Below, piece after piece: positions 25,462 to 33,061 of a stretch of DNA of 36,660 nt. A program made the position numbers and the translations under genes. The first letter of the stretch is position 1. Every line of letters starts with the position of its first letter. The DNA comes from Chlorobiaceae bacterium. GTDB lineage: Bacteria; Bacteroidota; Chlorobiia; Chlorobiales; Chlorobiaceae. The notes under the pieces were generated by a model. The model made no database searches and was not told where the DNA came from. It worked only from the letters and a program-made list of their open reading frames with translations. The stretch is taken from the NCBI GenBank assembly GCA_013334925.1, contig JAAXWP010000001.1:144419-181078 (forward strand), read 5' to 3'.

Positions 25462-26463
25462 ATGCCATCAGCAGTCCCACGCACCAGAGTTGTCGATAAA
25501 ATCAAAGCCCATCTCGAACTGCTGGACCCGGTTACCTGGATCAGCGTCTTTCCCTGCCTTGCCGGTGGTGTGATGGCATCGGGAGCCATGCAGCCAAGTG
25601 TTCACGATTATCTCCTGCTGTTTGCCCTGTTCCTGCTCTATGGTCCTCTCGGTACAGGCTTCAGTCAGTCGGTCAACGACTATTACGATCTCGAACTCGA
25701 CCGGGTCAACGAACCTACCCGCCCCATTCCGTCGGGTCGCCTTACCGAGAAAGAGGCGGTCTGGAACTGGAGCATCGTACTGGTCGTCGCCGTGGTGCTG
25801 AGCTCGTTTCTCGGTCTGCATATCGGTGGCGAGCGGGGAGTGGTTTTCGTCGGCTCTCTTATTGCCGGTCTTTTCGTAGGGTACATCTACTCTGCACCTC
25901 CGCTCAAGCTGAAAAAGAATATCCTGTTTTCCGCTCCGGCTGTCGGATTCTCCTACGGCTTCATCACCTATCTTTCGGCAAACGCCCTGTTCAGCGAGAT
26001 CAGGCCGGAGGTGATCTGGCTCGCCGTGCTCAACTTCTTCATGGCCATTGCCCTGATCATCATGAACGACTTCAAGTCCAAGGAGGGGGATGCCAAAGGC
26101 GGCATGAAGTCGCTGACCGTCATGATCGGTTCGAAAAATACCTTTCTGGTTGCCTTCGTGATCATCGATTTTGTGTTCGGACTTTTCGCATGGCTCTCCT
26201 GGAACTGGGGTTTTACCGTACTCTTCTATTGCGTTCTTGCAGGACTTGCCCTGAACGTGTTTATCCAGATTCCGCTCTATCGTGACCCGAAATCAGGTAT
26301 CGCCTTCGTGCAGCACGCGGTGGACGATGGATTCGGCAACGCCATCGGTAAAAGCGAGGTTCAGGAGCACAACGCCTTCCTGCGCTTCCAGGTCGTCAAC
26401 AACATCCTGTTTCTGACCAACCAGATGTTCGCGGCAGCTCTGATCGGAATCAAATACATGTAA
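25462..26463 (+). CDS. bchK: (Bacterio)chlorophyll synthase, UbiA family, probably BchK
   Basis: A 333-residue integral membrane prenyltransferase that esterifies a (bacterio)chlorophyllide with a polyprenyl diphosphate. Motif I is N72-D73-x2-D76-x3-D80 followed by VNEPTRPIPSG. Motif II is N202-DFKS-x-EGD210. Both bind the magnesium diphosphate. About eight to nine membrane segments are present. Green sulfur bacteria have three paralogues: BchG (BChl a), ChlG (Chl a) and BchK (BChl c). I favour BchK because in Chlorobaculum tepidum, as I recall, bchK (CT1992) lies close to cruC (CT1987), matching the order here. Start ATG 25462 is preferred to an upstream TTG at 25435. Confidence 0.78.
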   Translation: MPSAVPRTRVVDKIKAHLELLDPVTWISVFPCLAGGVMASGAMQPSVHDYLLLFALFLLYGPLGTGFSQSVNDYYDLELDRVNEPTRPIPSGRLTEKEAVWNWSIVLVVAVVLSSFLGLHIGGERGVVFVGSLIAGLFVGYIYSAPPLKLKKNILFSAPAVGFSYGFITYLSANALFSEIRPEVIWLAVLNFFMAIALIIMNDFKSKEGDAKGGMKSLTVMIGSKNTFLVAFVIIDFVFGLFAWLSWNWGFTVLFYCVLAGLALNVFIQIPLYRDPKSGIAFVQHAVDDGFGNAIGKSEVQEHNAFLRFQVVNNILFLTNQMFAAALIGIKYM

Positions 26464-26474
26464 ACTGACGGACG

Positions 26475-26508
26475 CGGGTCGGAAAGAGTCTCCGGACATT
26501 CCGACCCG
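26475..26508. terminator. Hairpin between bchK and the polyprenol kinase gene
   Basis: CGGGTCGGAA (26475-26484) pairs perfectly with TTCCGACCCG (26499-26508), 12 bases after the bchK stop. There is no T-run. It could trim or stabilise the bchK message rather than end it. Confidence 0.4.
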
Positions 26509-26566
26509 GGCTGCACCGTCATGTTTCAGCTCGTCTTCTTCCAAACCATAGTAAACAGGAGGATCC

Positions 26567-27280
26567 ATGACACCGAGCGAATCGACTTTTTTCTCTCTTC
26601 CGCTGGTCTGGCACAATGCCATCGTGACCCTGATGACCTTTGCCTACGTCTTCAGTGTGCCACCGCTGATGGACTATCTGGTGACCAATCATGGCCTTCC
26701 TCGCGACATCAGCCGCAAGATCACCCATATCTGCGCAGGTTCGACGATCGTGTTCCTGCCCCTGTTCCGCGAAGGTGACTGGTCGCATTACCTGAACATC
26801 ACGGTGTTTGCTGTCTGGACGCTGTTGCTGGTTCAGAAAGGGCTGTTTGCCGCTGACGACGATCAGGCTGTCAAGACCATGACCCGTACCGGTGACAAAC
26901 GGGAGCTGCTGAAGGGAACACTCTATTTCGTTGTCGTGGCGATGCTTTGCGGTACCATCTACTACAAACAGTTCGCGGGCGTGCTCGCCATGGCCGTGCT
27001 GGGTTGGGGTGACGGACTCGCGCCGATCGTCGGTACCCGTTACGGCAGGATCAAGTACAAGATCCTCAGCGACAAGAGCGTCGAGGGAAGTCTTGCATTC
27101 CTCGTCGGCAGCCTGCTTGCAGGCCTGTTCTTCGTGAAACTGATCGTTCCCGAAGCTTACGATCCGGTGAGGATTACCATAATCGCCCTCGCGGCCACAG
27201 CCATTGAAGGCTTGAGCCCTAAGGAGGTCGACAACCTGCTCATTCCGGCGGCCGTCATCGGTCTCGCTGCGGTGATCTGA
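26567..27280 (+). CDS. Phytol/polyprenol kinase-like membrane protein (CTP-transferase superfamily)
   Basis: A 237-residue membrane protein with about seven segments, of the dolichol/phytol kinase and CDP-diglyceride synthetase-like family (VTE5/VTE6-like). Family residues are RKITHICAG at 50-58, GWGDGLAPIVGTRYGRIKY and DKSVEGSLAFL, the usual nucleotide and metal site. Plant and cyanobacterial members phosphorylate phytol released from chlorophyll. An AGGAGG lies 4 nt before ATG 26567. Next to a BChl c synthase, it is a good candidate to phosphorylate farnesol or phytol for re-use in pigment esterification; that is inference. Confidence 0.82.
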   Translation: MTPSESTFFSLPLVWHNAIVTLMTFAYVFSVPPLMDYLVTNHGLPRDISRKITHICAGSTIVFLPLFREGDWSHYLNITVFAVWTLLLVQKGLFAADDDQAVKTMTRTGDKRELLKGTLYFVVVAMLCGTIYYKQFAGVLAMAVLGWGDGLAPIVGTRYGRIKYKILSDKSVEGSLAFLVGSLLAGLFFVKLIVPEAYDPVRITIIALAATAIEGLSPKEVDNLLIPAAVIGLAAVI

Positions 27281-27294
27281 ACTCAACAGTCGAG

Positions 27295-28026
27295 ATGCCG
27301 GGACTTTATTTCGTCAGTGATGTTCATCTGGGCCTGCAGGAGCCGGAGGCGGAACGACTGAAACTCGAACGTCTCGAAGCGCTCTTTTCGATCATCCGGA
27401 AAGAGCGCGGTTCGCTCTATCTGGTCGGAGATATCCTCGACTACTGGATGGAGTACCGGCAGGTGATTCCCAAAGGATTTACACGGTTTCTCTGCCTGTT
27501 GTCGGAACTTACCCGCAGTGGCATCGAGGTCTCCTATCTTGCCGGTAATCATGATTTTCATCTTGGCCGCTATTTCGATGACGAGCTTGGCGTCCGAACG
27601 CTGTATGGACTCCAGGAGATCCGTTACGACGGCAAACTCTTCCTGGTCGCGCATGGTGACGGACTCGGCGAGGGTGATCTTGGTTACAAGCTCTTCGCCC
27701 GCTTTGTCAGGAACCGTTTCAACCTTGGCCTGCTGACCGGATTTCATCCGGACCTTGCGACGTCACTGATGAAAAAGTTTTCCCACCTCAGCCGGCATCA
27801 CAAGCCGGTGGACATGAAATCCGAACCTAAACGTCTGCTCGAATTTGCGACCTCACTGGCTCGTGAACGGGTTTTTGATTATTTTGTGTGCGGCCATAAC
27901 CATGCAGCCCGGATCGAGACCGTCAGCGAATCTGGCAGTACCTATGTCAATCTCGGCACATGGATAGAAGGACAGTTTCCCTACGGCGTTTACGACAACG
28001 GGGAGTTTCAGATACGAAAGGTTTAA
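27295..28026 (+). CDS. UDP-2,3-diacylglucosamine hydrolase-like metallophosphoesterase (LpxH-like)
   Basis: A 243-residue calcineurin-like phosphoesterase. Metal ligands are all present: D9-V-H11, GD46, GNH86D, H120 (AHGDG) and GH201NH203. The order and spacing match LpxH, which cuts UDP-2,3-diacylglucosamine to lipid X at the membrane surface in lipid A synthesis. A basic, amphipathic middle (about 130-175) resembles the LpxH insertion cap. Many Bacteroidota and Chlorobi have this divergent form. It starts 14 bases after the kinase gene and 24 before hisG. Related broad-specificity phosphoesterases cannot be excluded. Confidence 0.82.
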   Translation: MPGLYFVSDVHLGLQEPEAERLKLERLEALFSIIRKERGSLYLVGDILDYWMEYRQVIPKGFTRFLCLLSELTRSGIEVSYLAGNHDFHLGRYFDDELGVRTLYGLQEIRYDGKLFLVAHGDGLGEGDLGYKLFARFVRNRFNLGLLTGFHPDLATSLMKKFSHLSRHHKPVDMKSEPKRLLEFATSLARERVFDYFVCGHNHAARIETVSESGSTYVNLGTWIEGQFPYGVYDNGEFQIRKV

Positions 28027-28050
28027 GTCAACCATCACAGATCATTTATC

Positions 28051-28935
28051 ATGAGCAATAGTAACAATGTTTTGAAGCTTGGTCTGCCGAAGGGCAGCCT
28101 GCAGGACTCGACTCTCGAACTCTTCGCCAACGCCGGATTCCATTTTTCCGTACAGAGCCGCTCCTATTTTCCTTCCATCGACGACGATGAACTGGAAGCG
28201 ATCCTGATCCGTGCCCAGGAGATGGCCCGTTACGTCTCACAGGGTGCGTTCGACGCCGGTCTGACCGGCAAGGACTGGATCATCGAAACCGACGCCGATG
28301 TGGTCGAGGTTGCCGATCTGGTCTACTCCAAAGCCTCCATGCGCCCCGTTCGCTGGGTGCTCGCCGTGCCGGAGAGCTCCCCGATCAGATCGGTGAAGGA
28401 TCTCGAAGGCAAGCACATCGCCACCGAGGTGGTCAACATCACGAAGAAATATCTTGAAAAGAACGGTGTCAACGCATCGGTCGAATTCAGCTGGGGTGCC
28501 ACCGAAGTCAAGCCTCCGGAACTTGCCGACGCCATCGTCGAAGTGACCGAGACAGGCTCTTCGCTGCGTGCCAACAAGCTCAGGATCGTCGAGACCGTGC
28601 TCGAGTCGAACACCAAGCTCATCGCCAACCGCGCTGCATGGGAAGATCCGTGGAAGCGTGAGAAGATCGAGAGCATGGCACTGCTGCTCCAGGGCGCTAT
28701 CAATGCCCAGGGCAAGGTCGGTCTGAAGATGAACGCTCCGAAAGCCGGGCTCGACAAGATCATGTCGGTCATTCCTGCGCTTCGCCTTCCGACGGTCTCC
28801 GATCTGGCCGACAGCCAGTGGGTGGCGCTCGAGGTGATCGTTGCCGAAAAGATCGTCCGCAAGCTCATTCCGGAGCTCAAGCGTGCCGGTGCGGAAGGTA
28901 TTTTCGAGTATAACATCAATAAACTGATCGATTAA
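28051..28935 (+). CDS. hisG: ATP phosphoribosyltransferase HisG (long form)
   Basis: A 294-residue HisG, the first and feedback-controlled enzyme of histidine synthesis, which joins PRPP and ATP. The catalytic part begins [11 protein letters not shown] and includes [10 protein letters not shown] at 68-77 and [16 protein letters not shown], where the PRPP site lies. The extra C-terminal ACT-like domain (about 218-294, [16 protein letters not shown]) marks the long, homohexameric form that is inhibited by histidine without HisZ. It ends shortly before a strong terminator. Confidence 0.95.
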   Translation: MSNSNNVLKLGLPKGSLQDSTLELFANAGFHFSVQSRSYFPSIDDDELEAILIRAQEMARYVSQGAFDAGLTGKDWIIETDADVVEVADLVYSKASMRPVRWVLAVPESSPIRSVKDLEGKHIATEVVNITKKYLEKNGVNASVEFSWGATEVKPPELADAIVEVTETGSSLRANKLRIVETVLESNTKLIANRAAWEDPWKREKIESMALLLQGAINAQGKVGLKMNAPKAGLDKIMSVIPALRLPTVSDLADSQWVALEVIVAEKIVRKLIPELKRAGAEGIFEYNINKLID

Positions 28936-28948
28936 GCGCGATCTGTGG

Positions 28949-28981
28949 TTAGGCATTGAAATCTGTCGTTTGATTGCCTAA
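28949..28981. repeat. Inverted repeat after hisG
   Basis: TTAGGCA (28949-28955) and TGCCTAA (28975-28981) form a 7-bp inverted repeat with a 19-nt spacer, just before the main terminator. Its role is unknown. Confidence 0.35.
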
Positions 28982-29000
28982 TTCCGAGTAACATGATTTC

Positions 29001-29026
29001 AGGCCGCCGTTGGCGGCCTTTTTTTT
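29001..29026 (+). terminator. Intrinsic terminator after hisG, abutting the next start codon
   Basis: AGGCCGCC (29001-29008), loop GTT, GGCGGCCT (29012-29019), then a run of eight T to 29026. This is a classic plus-strand terminator. It ends three bases before ATG 29030 of the glycosyltransferase gene, leaving no room for a normal ribosome binding site. Confidence 0.92.
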
Positions 29027-29029
29027 ACC

Positions 29030-30187
29030 ATGCTCCTGTACCAGCTCTTCATTCTTACAAGCCTGCTGGTTTTTCTCGGTATCATCCTGAAAAACCTCAT
29101 CGACCTGCCGGATCTTCCGCGGGCGGGTGCCGCGGCGTCGACTGCTCCCAGGGTCTCCATACTCGTGCCGGCGCGTGACGAGGAGCTGAACATCAGGGCG
29201 TGCGTCTCTTCGCTGCTCGCTCAGGAGTACCCGGATTTCGAGGTCATCGTGCTCGACGACAACTCATCGGACGGCACCTGGCGCGAACTTGAGGGTCTGG
29301 CGGATACCCCAGCAGGAAAGAAATTGCGGATCGTGCATGGCAAGCCGTTACCTGAAGGCTGGCATGGGAAAGCCTGGGCATGTAACCAGCTGGCTTCGTA
29401 TGCAGAAGGGGCGTTGCTGCTCTTTACCGATGCCGATACCCGGCACCGGCCGGACGCACTCGGCAGAGCCGTGGCTGCTATCGATGCATCCCGGGCAGAT
29501 ATGATCTCGCTGACCCCGGCACATGAGTTCGGCTCGTTCTGGGAGGCGCTTATCGTGCCGCTGGTATACCAGATCCTGTTCAGTTATCTGCCCATCGGCA
29601 TGGTGCGGGGGAGCCGTTCACCGGCATTCTGTTATGCTATAGGCCAGTTCATCATGTTTCGGCGGGAGGCTTACGACAAAATTGGCGGCCACCGTTCCGT
29701 ATGCCGTAACATCGTCGAGGATGTCGGGTTGTGCAAGAAGGTCAAGCGGGCAGGCGGCACCGTGGCGGCATTCAACGGTCCCGATGCGGTCAGCTGCAGG
29801 ATGTACCGCGGGTTCAGTGAGATCTGGACCGGTTTTTCGAAGAATCTCTACGCAGGTCTCGGTAACAGCCCTGTTGGCCTGTTCGCCCTCATGCTGCTGG
29901 TCGTGCTGTTTTACCTCGCACCAGGGTACTTCGTCGTATCGTCAGTGCTGCAGGGTACATTCCCTGTCGACAGGTTCTGGCTGCCGCTCGTTCAGATCGG
30001 CGTTGCGATTGTCAGCCGCTTCATCATCTCGGTCAAATGCCGCCAGCCGGTGTGGCCAGGGCTGCTGCATCCCTTATCGCAGGCGATGCTGCTGCTGATT
30101 GCCATGAACTCCTTCCGTCAGACGGTTCTTGGCGATGGCCCGGTCTGGAAGGGGAGGAGCTATCGTTTTCACAAGGAGTGCGGATGA
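29030..30187 (+). CDS. cruC: Family 2 glycosyltransferase, probably chlorobactene glucosyltransferase CruC
   Basis: A 385-residue membrane-bound GT2. An N-terminal membrane segment (1-22) leads into the catalytic domain: VSILVPARDEE, D76-D-N-S-S-D-G, the metal-binding T-D134-A-D136, and E230-D231 near the acceptor base. Three to four C-terminal membrane segments follow (about 285-365). CruC glucosylates chlorobactene to the OH-chlorobactene glucoside of the chlorosome envelope. I call it CruC from the GT2 type, membrane layout and linkage to bchK, which fits my memory of Chlorobaculum tepidum CT1987. The start is odd: the hisG terminator runs to within three bases of the ATG, so translation may begin from a leaderless or read-through message. 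Confidence 0.7.
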   Translation: MLLYQLFILTSLLVFLGIILKNLIDLPDLPRAGAAASTAPRVSILVPARDEELNIRACVSSLLAQEYPDFEVIVLDDNSSDGTWRELEGLADTPAGKKLRIVHGKPLPEGWHGKAWACNQLASYAEGALLLFTDADTRHRPDALGRAVAAIDASRADMISLTPAHEFGSFWEALIVPLVYQILFSYLPIGMVRGSRSPAFCYAIGQFIMFRREAYDKIGGHRSVCRNIVEDVGLCKKVKRAGGTVAAFNGPDAVSCRMYRGFSEIWTGFSKNLYAGLGNSPVGLFALMLLVVLFYLAPGYFVVSSVLQGTFPVDRFWLPLVQIGVAIVSRFIISVKCRQPVWPGLLHPLSQAMLLLIAMNSFRQTVLGDGPVWKGRSYRFHKECG

Positions 30188-30344
30188 ATACGCGCATTTG
30201 TGGCCGTGAATCCGTGAGTCTGGATGTTAGCAGGAAAATTTATTAAATTACAGGTCAGCATTTCCGGCACCTTGAGCCTGAAAGCACCTGGTGCCGTAGT
30301 AACTACAGGCAGGTAAGGGTACCTCAATTCAAACGAATATACCA

Positions 30345-31295
30345 ATGGGTTTCTTGTCAAAGATTTTCGGGAAAAAGGAAGAAGAGCTGAAGCGTCCGAC
30401 CGTCAAAGAGGATGTGAATCTCATCAAGACCATGGAAGGGCATCTGGACCGCGTACTTGGTGTGAAATTCAGCCCCGACGGCAAAAAGCTCGTAAGTGGT
30501 GGATTCGACGAACTGGTCATGCTCTGGGATGTGGAGGCCGGCAAAGCCATCCATACCATGAAGGGGCACGATACCTGGGTCGAATGCGTCGACTACAGCC
30601 GTGACGGCAAAAAGCTCGCCAGTGGCAGTACCGACAGCACGGCAAGGATCTGGGACGCAGCGACCGGCAACTGCCTGCATCTGTGCAAAGGGCACGACAC
30701 CGCCGTGAGGATGGTCGCTTTCAGCCCGGACAGCAAGACGCTTGCCACCTGCTCCAGGGATACCACCATCCGTCTCTGGGATGTCGAAACCGGAAAGCAG
30801 ACCGCAGTGCTCCTCGGTCACAAATCATACATCGAGTGTGTTGCCTGGAGCCATGACGGCAAGAGGCTCGTGAGCTGCGGCGAAGAGCCGGTCGTCAGGA
30901 TCTGGGATGTCGAAAGCGGCAAGAACATCGCCAGCTTCCAGACCAACGACACCCTGTCGCATTCGGTGAGCTTCAGCCCGGATGACAGCCTCATCGTGTT
31001 CTGCGGTCGCGACGCCAAGGTCAAGATCATCGATGTCGCTTCCGGAAAGATCGTGAAGGTGCTCGAAGGCCACGAGGATGGCGTACGCAGCGCCTGCTTC
31101 AGCCCGGATGGGTCGGTTATCGCCAGCGCAGCCAACGACGAGCGTGTCTGCCTCTGGGACGTCAAGGGCGGGACACTGCTGCATACCTATCGCGGACATA
31201 CCCTCGAAGTGCAGTCGGTCGATATTTCACCTGACGGCAGGATTATCGCCAGCGGCAGCGACGATCGCAAGATCAAGCTCTGGGGTATCAGGTAA
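30345..31295 (+). CDS. Seven-bladed WD40 repeat protein
   Basis: A 316-residue cytosolic protein made of seven WD40 repeats of about 41 residues, each with GH near the front and a WD-like end (LWDVEAGK, IWDAATGN, LWDVETGK, IWDVESGK, IIDVASGK, LWDVKGG, LWGIR). They form one closed beta-propeller. The fifth blade is the most diverged (FQTNDTL in place of GH). The N-terminus, MGFLSKIFGKKEEELKRP, is a short amphipathic, basic stretch that could touch a membrane. Such proteins are binding platforms; no enzyme domain is attached and the partner is unknown. It seems to be a single-gene unit. Confidence 0.93.
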   Translation: MGFLSKIFGKKEEELKRPTVKEDVNLIKTMEGHLDRVLGVKFSPDGKKLVSGGFDELVMLWDVEAGKAIHTMKGHDTWVECVDYSRDGKKLASGSTDSTARIWDAATGNCLHLCKGHDTAVRMVAFSPDSKTLATCSRDTTIRLWDVETGKQTAVLLGHKSYIECVAWSHDGKRLVSCGEEPVVRIWDVESGKNIASFQTNDTLSHSVSFSPDDSLIVFCGRDAKVKIIDVASGKIVKVLEGHEDGVRSACFSPDGSVIASAANDERVCLWDVKGGTLLHTYRGHTLEVQSVDISPDGRIIASGSDDRKIKLWGIR

Positions 31296-31321
31296 GCTGA
31301 GAGGCTTCAAAATAAATGCTT

Positions 31322-31347
31322 TTCTGCCGGGTGTGAGCCCGGCAGAA
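31322..31347. terminator. Perfect 10-bp hairpin after the WD40 gene
   Basis: TTCTGCCGGG (31322-31331) pairs with CCCGGCAGAA (31338-31347) around a 6-nt loop, 26 bases after the WD40 stop. There is no clean T-run on the plus strand, so it may act with the array that follows. Confidence 0.5.
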
Positions 31348-31369
31348 CCGTTTCCGGGGCGGGAAGACT

Positions 31370-31474
31370 ATGGACGCAATGGACGAATTTGACGAAATGG
31401 ACTAAATGGACAAGAAAAGATGATGAGTCAAGTTCTTTTTTTTCAGTGTCCATTCTGTCCATTCTGTCCATCCA
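31370..31474. repeat. Inverted pair of 9-bp tandem arrays
   Basis: Five units close to ATGGACGAA (31370-31414) face three units of the inverse type GTCCATTCT (31448-31474), with a 33-bp spacer. AATGGACA and TGTCCATT pair across the spacer, and the A-rich and T-rich flanks (AAGAAAAG, CTTTTTTTT) can extend the stem. It lies between the convergent WD40 and ferredoxin genes, 11 bases beyond the ferredoxin stop. Confidence 0.85.
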
Positions 31475-31484
31475 TTTCTTTCCG

Positions 31485-31733
31485 TCAGCCGTCATCCCCG
31501 ATGGCAACCGGCGGACAGGCATCCATCTGCTCCCTGCAGAGCGATATATCGGCATCGGTTTCAGGTTGCTTCGACACATAGGCGTAACCCTCACTGTCTT
31601 CAGAGAAAAATTCCGGAGCAGCCGTGTAACAGATAGTGCACGCGGTACAGCCCTGACCTTCCGGGTCATTGTAGGTGGTAACATAAAAGGGCCCAGGGGC
31701 GTTTGCGGGATGTTTCATTTCGCTGTTGGCCAT
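31485..31733 (-). CDS. Small [4Fe-4S] ferredoxin
   Basis: An 82-residue ferredoxin with C29-x2-C32-x2-C35 and the remote C73-P, which hold one [4Fe-4S] cluster; C66 is an extra cysteine. The second cluster motif of 2[4Fe-4S] ferredoxins is absent. The protein is acidic, as expected for an electron carrier, and extends about 28 residues before the first cysteine, as in the ferredoxins of some Bacteroidota and Chlorobi. An AGGAGG (complement of 31740-31745) lies 6 nt before the ATG. Its redox partner is not indicated by neighbours. Confidence 0.9.
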   Translation of the reverse strand: MANSEMKHPANAPGPFYVTTYNDPEGQGCTACTICYTAAPEFFSEDSEGYAYVSKQPETDADISLCREQMDACPPVAIGDDG

Positions 31734-31994
31734 ACTGATCCTCCTGATTTGATTCCTTCCCTGACCGGGATTGATGCAGCCTGATGGTGTCGACTTTCAG
31801 GGAATCTGACGCCAGACGAAGGCAAAGAGTTCCTTCCGAATCTTCGATTCTTATCGATCACCCCTCTTTTTGCTGTCGTTTCAGGGAACACTATCTTGTT
31901 ACAAGGCAATGGAAGATTGAATCACGACCATACAGACCCGTCGTCCATTTCATGACTTCGGGCCTGAATCCGCATCAAGCTGAATCAGAACAAC

Positions 31995-32594
31995 ATGGGT
32001 ATCGTCCTTCTCGATATTGGCAACGTTATCGTATCGGTTGATTTCAAACCGTTCTGCAGGTCGGTTGCACGTGATGGAGCGGCGGATTACGATGCCATAC
32101 TCAGCCGATATTGCGAAGGGGCATTCAAAGATCGGGTGGACCGGGGAATGGTCGCTCCTGCTGAGTTTCTCGGCATGCTTGCCGATGATCCGATGACCGT
32201 CGACAAGTCGCCAGCCTACTTCAGGTTCGCATGGCAGAAGATCTTCACTCCGGTTCCAGGCAGTGCCGAAGGGATCAGGCGGTTGGGCGAGCACCATCAG
32301 ATCTGGATCATGAGCGACACCGATCCGCTTCATTTTGCCTATCTGCTCGACACCTATCCGGTCATGAGAGGGCATGACCGTTATTTTCTCTCATACGAGC
32401 ATGGTCTGCTCAAGCGCGAACCCGAAGCTTTTCGCCATGTGCTCGACAGCTCCGGCGTGGACCCGCAGCAGTTCATCCTCATTGACGATCGGGCAGTCAA
32501 CATCGACTCATGCCGGCGTGTCGGCATGCATGGTATTCTGTTCACCGGGTGGGAAGATGTACAGGCTTCTCCGCTGCTGTTCGGGGAGAGCTGA
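31995..32594 (+). CDS. HAD-family phosphatase (YihX-like)
   Basis: A 199-residue HAD hydrolase. Motif I is LLDIGNVI with nucleophile D7. It has the DxGN form of the YihX (glucose-1-phosphatase-like) subgroup, not the usual DxD. Motif II is SDTDP, motif III the lysine in LLKREPEAF, and motif IV IDDRAVNID. A helical cap (about 15-90) is of the C1 type. Its stop overlaps the start of the release-factor-like gene (TGATG, 32592-32596), so the two are translationally coupled. The substrate is unknown; a sugar phosphate is plausible by family. Confidence 0.85.
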   Translation: MGIVLLDIGNVIVSVDFKPFCRSVARDGAADYDAILSRYCEGAFKDRVDRGMVAPAEFLGMLADDPMTVDKSPAYFRFAWQKIFTPVPGSAEGIRRLGEHHQIWIMSDTDPLHFAYLLDTYPVMRGHDRYFLSYEHGLLKREPEAFRHVLDSSGVDPQQFILIDDRAVNIDSCRRVGMHGILFTGWEDVQASPLLFGES

Positions 32595-33022
32595 TGATGA
32601 TCGAGATCAACGAGCGCATAACGATTTCCGATGAGGAGATCGAGATACGAACCATGCGCTCCCAGGGTGCTGGTGGACAGAATGTCAACAAGGTCGAAAC
32701 GGCGGTTCATCTCCGTTTCGATATCAGGGCATCGTCGCTTGGTGATGAGGTGAAGGAGCGGCTACTGGAACTGGCTGACCGCAGGATCTCGAAAGAGGGG
32801 GTGGTGATCATACGGGCGCAACGGTTCAGGACTCAGGAACAGAACCGTGAGGATGCCATTCTTCGGTTGAAAGAACTTATCCTTGAGGCTCTGCGCAAAC
32901 AGAAACCGAGAAGGCCTACGGCACCGACCAGAACCTCCCGCCGGAAGCGGCTGGAGGTCAAGGCGCGACGGAGTTCCGTCAAATCGATGCGGGGCCGGGT
33001 GCGTGAATCAGGTAACGAGTGA
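32594..33022 (+). CDS. arfB: ArfB-like peptidyl-tRNA hydrolase (GGQ release factor-like)
   Basis: A 142-residue, codon-independent release factor of the ArfB/YaeJ type, which frees stalled ribosomes. The catalytic G27-G-Q29 lies in RSQGAGGQNVNKVETAVHLRF. The C-terminal tail (about 100-142) is rich in Arg and Lys and would enter the empty mRNA channel. No codon-recognition domain is present, and the length matches E. coli YaeJ. ATG 32594 and 32597 are adjacent; GGGGAG (32583-32588) supports either. It is coupled to the HAD gene. Confidence 0.9.
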   Translation: MMIEINERITISDEEIEIRTMRSQGAGGQNVNKVETAVHLRFDIRASSLGDEVKERLLELADRRISKEGVVIIRAQRFRTQEQNREDAILRLKELILEALRKQKPRRPTAPTRTSRRKRLEVKARRSSVKSMRGRVRESGNE

Positions 33023-33061
33023 CTCCGGGTCAGCGATATACCAGAACCGGAGTCAAAGTGA

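Noticed and set aside
28237-28956. 239-codon antisense frame over hisG
   Set aside because: Fully opposite a well-supported hisG; no domain or ribosome binding site.
31795-31890. Direct repeat TTTCAGGGAA (31795 and 31881) between the ferredoxin and HAD genes
   Set aside because: Only ten bases shared with no symmetry; could easily be chance, so not listed as an operator.
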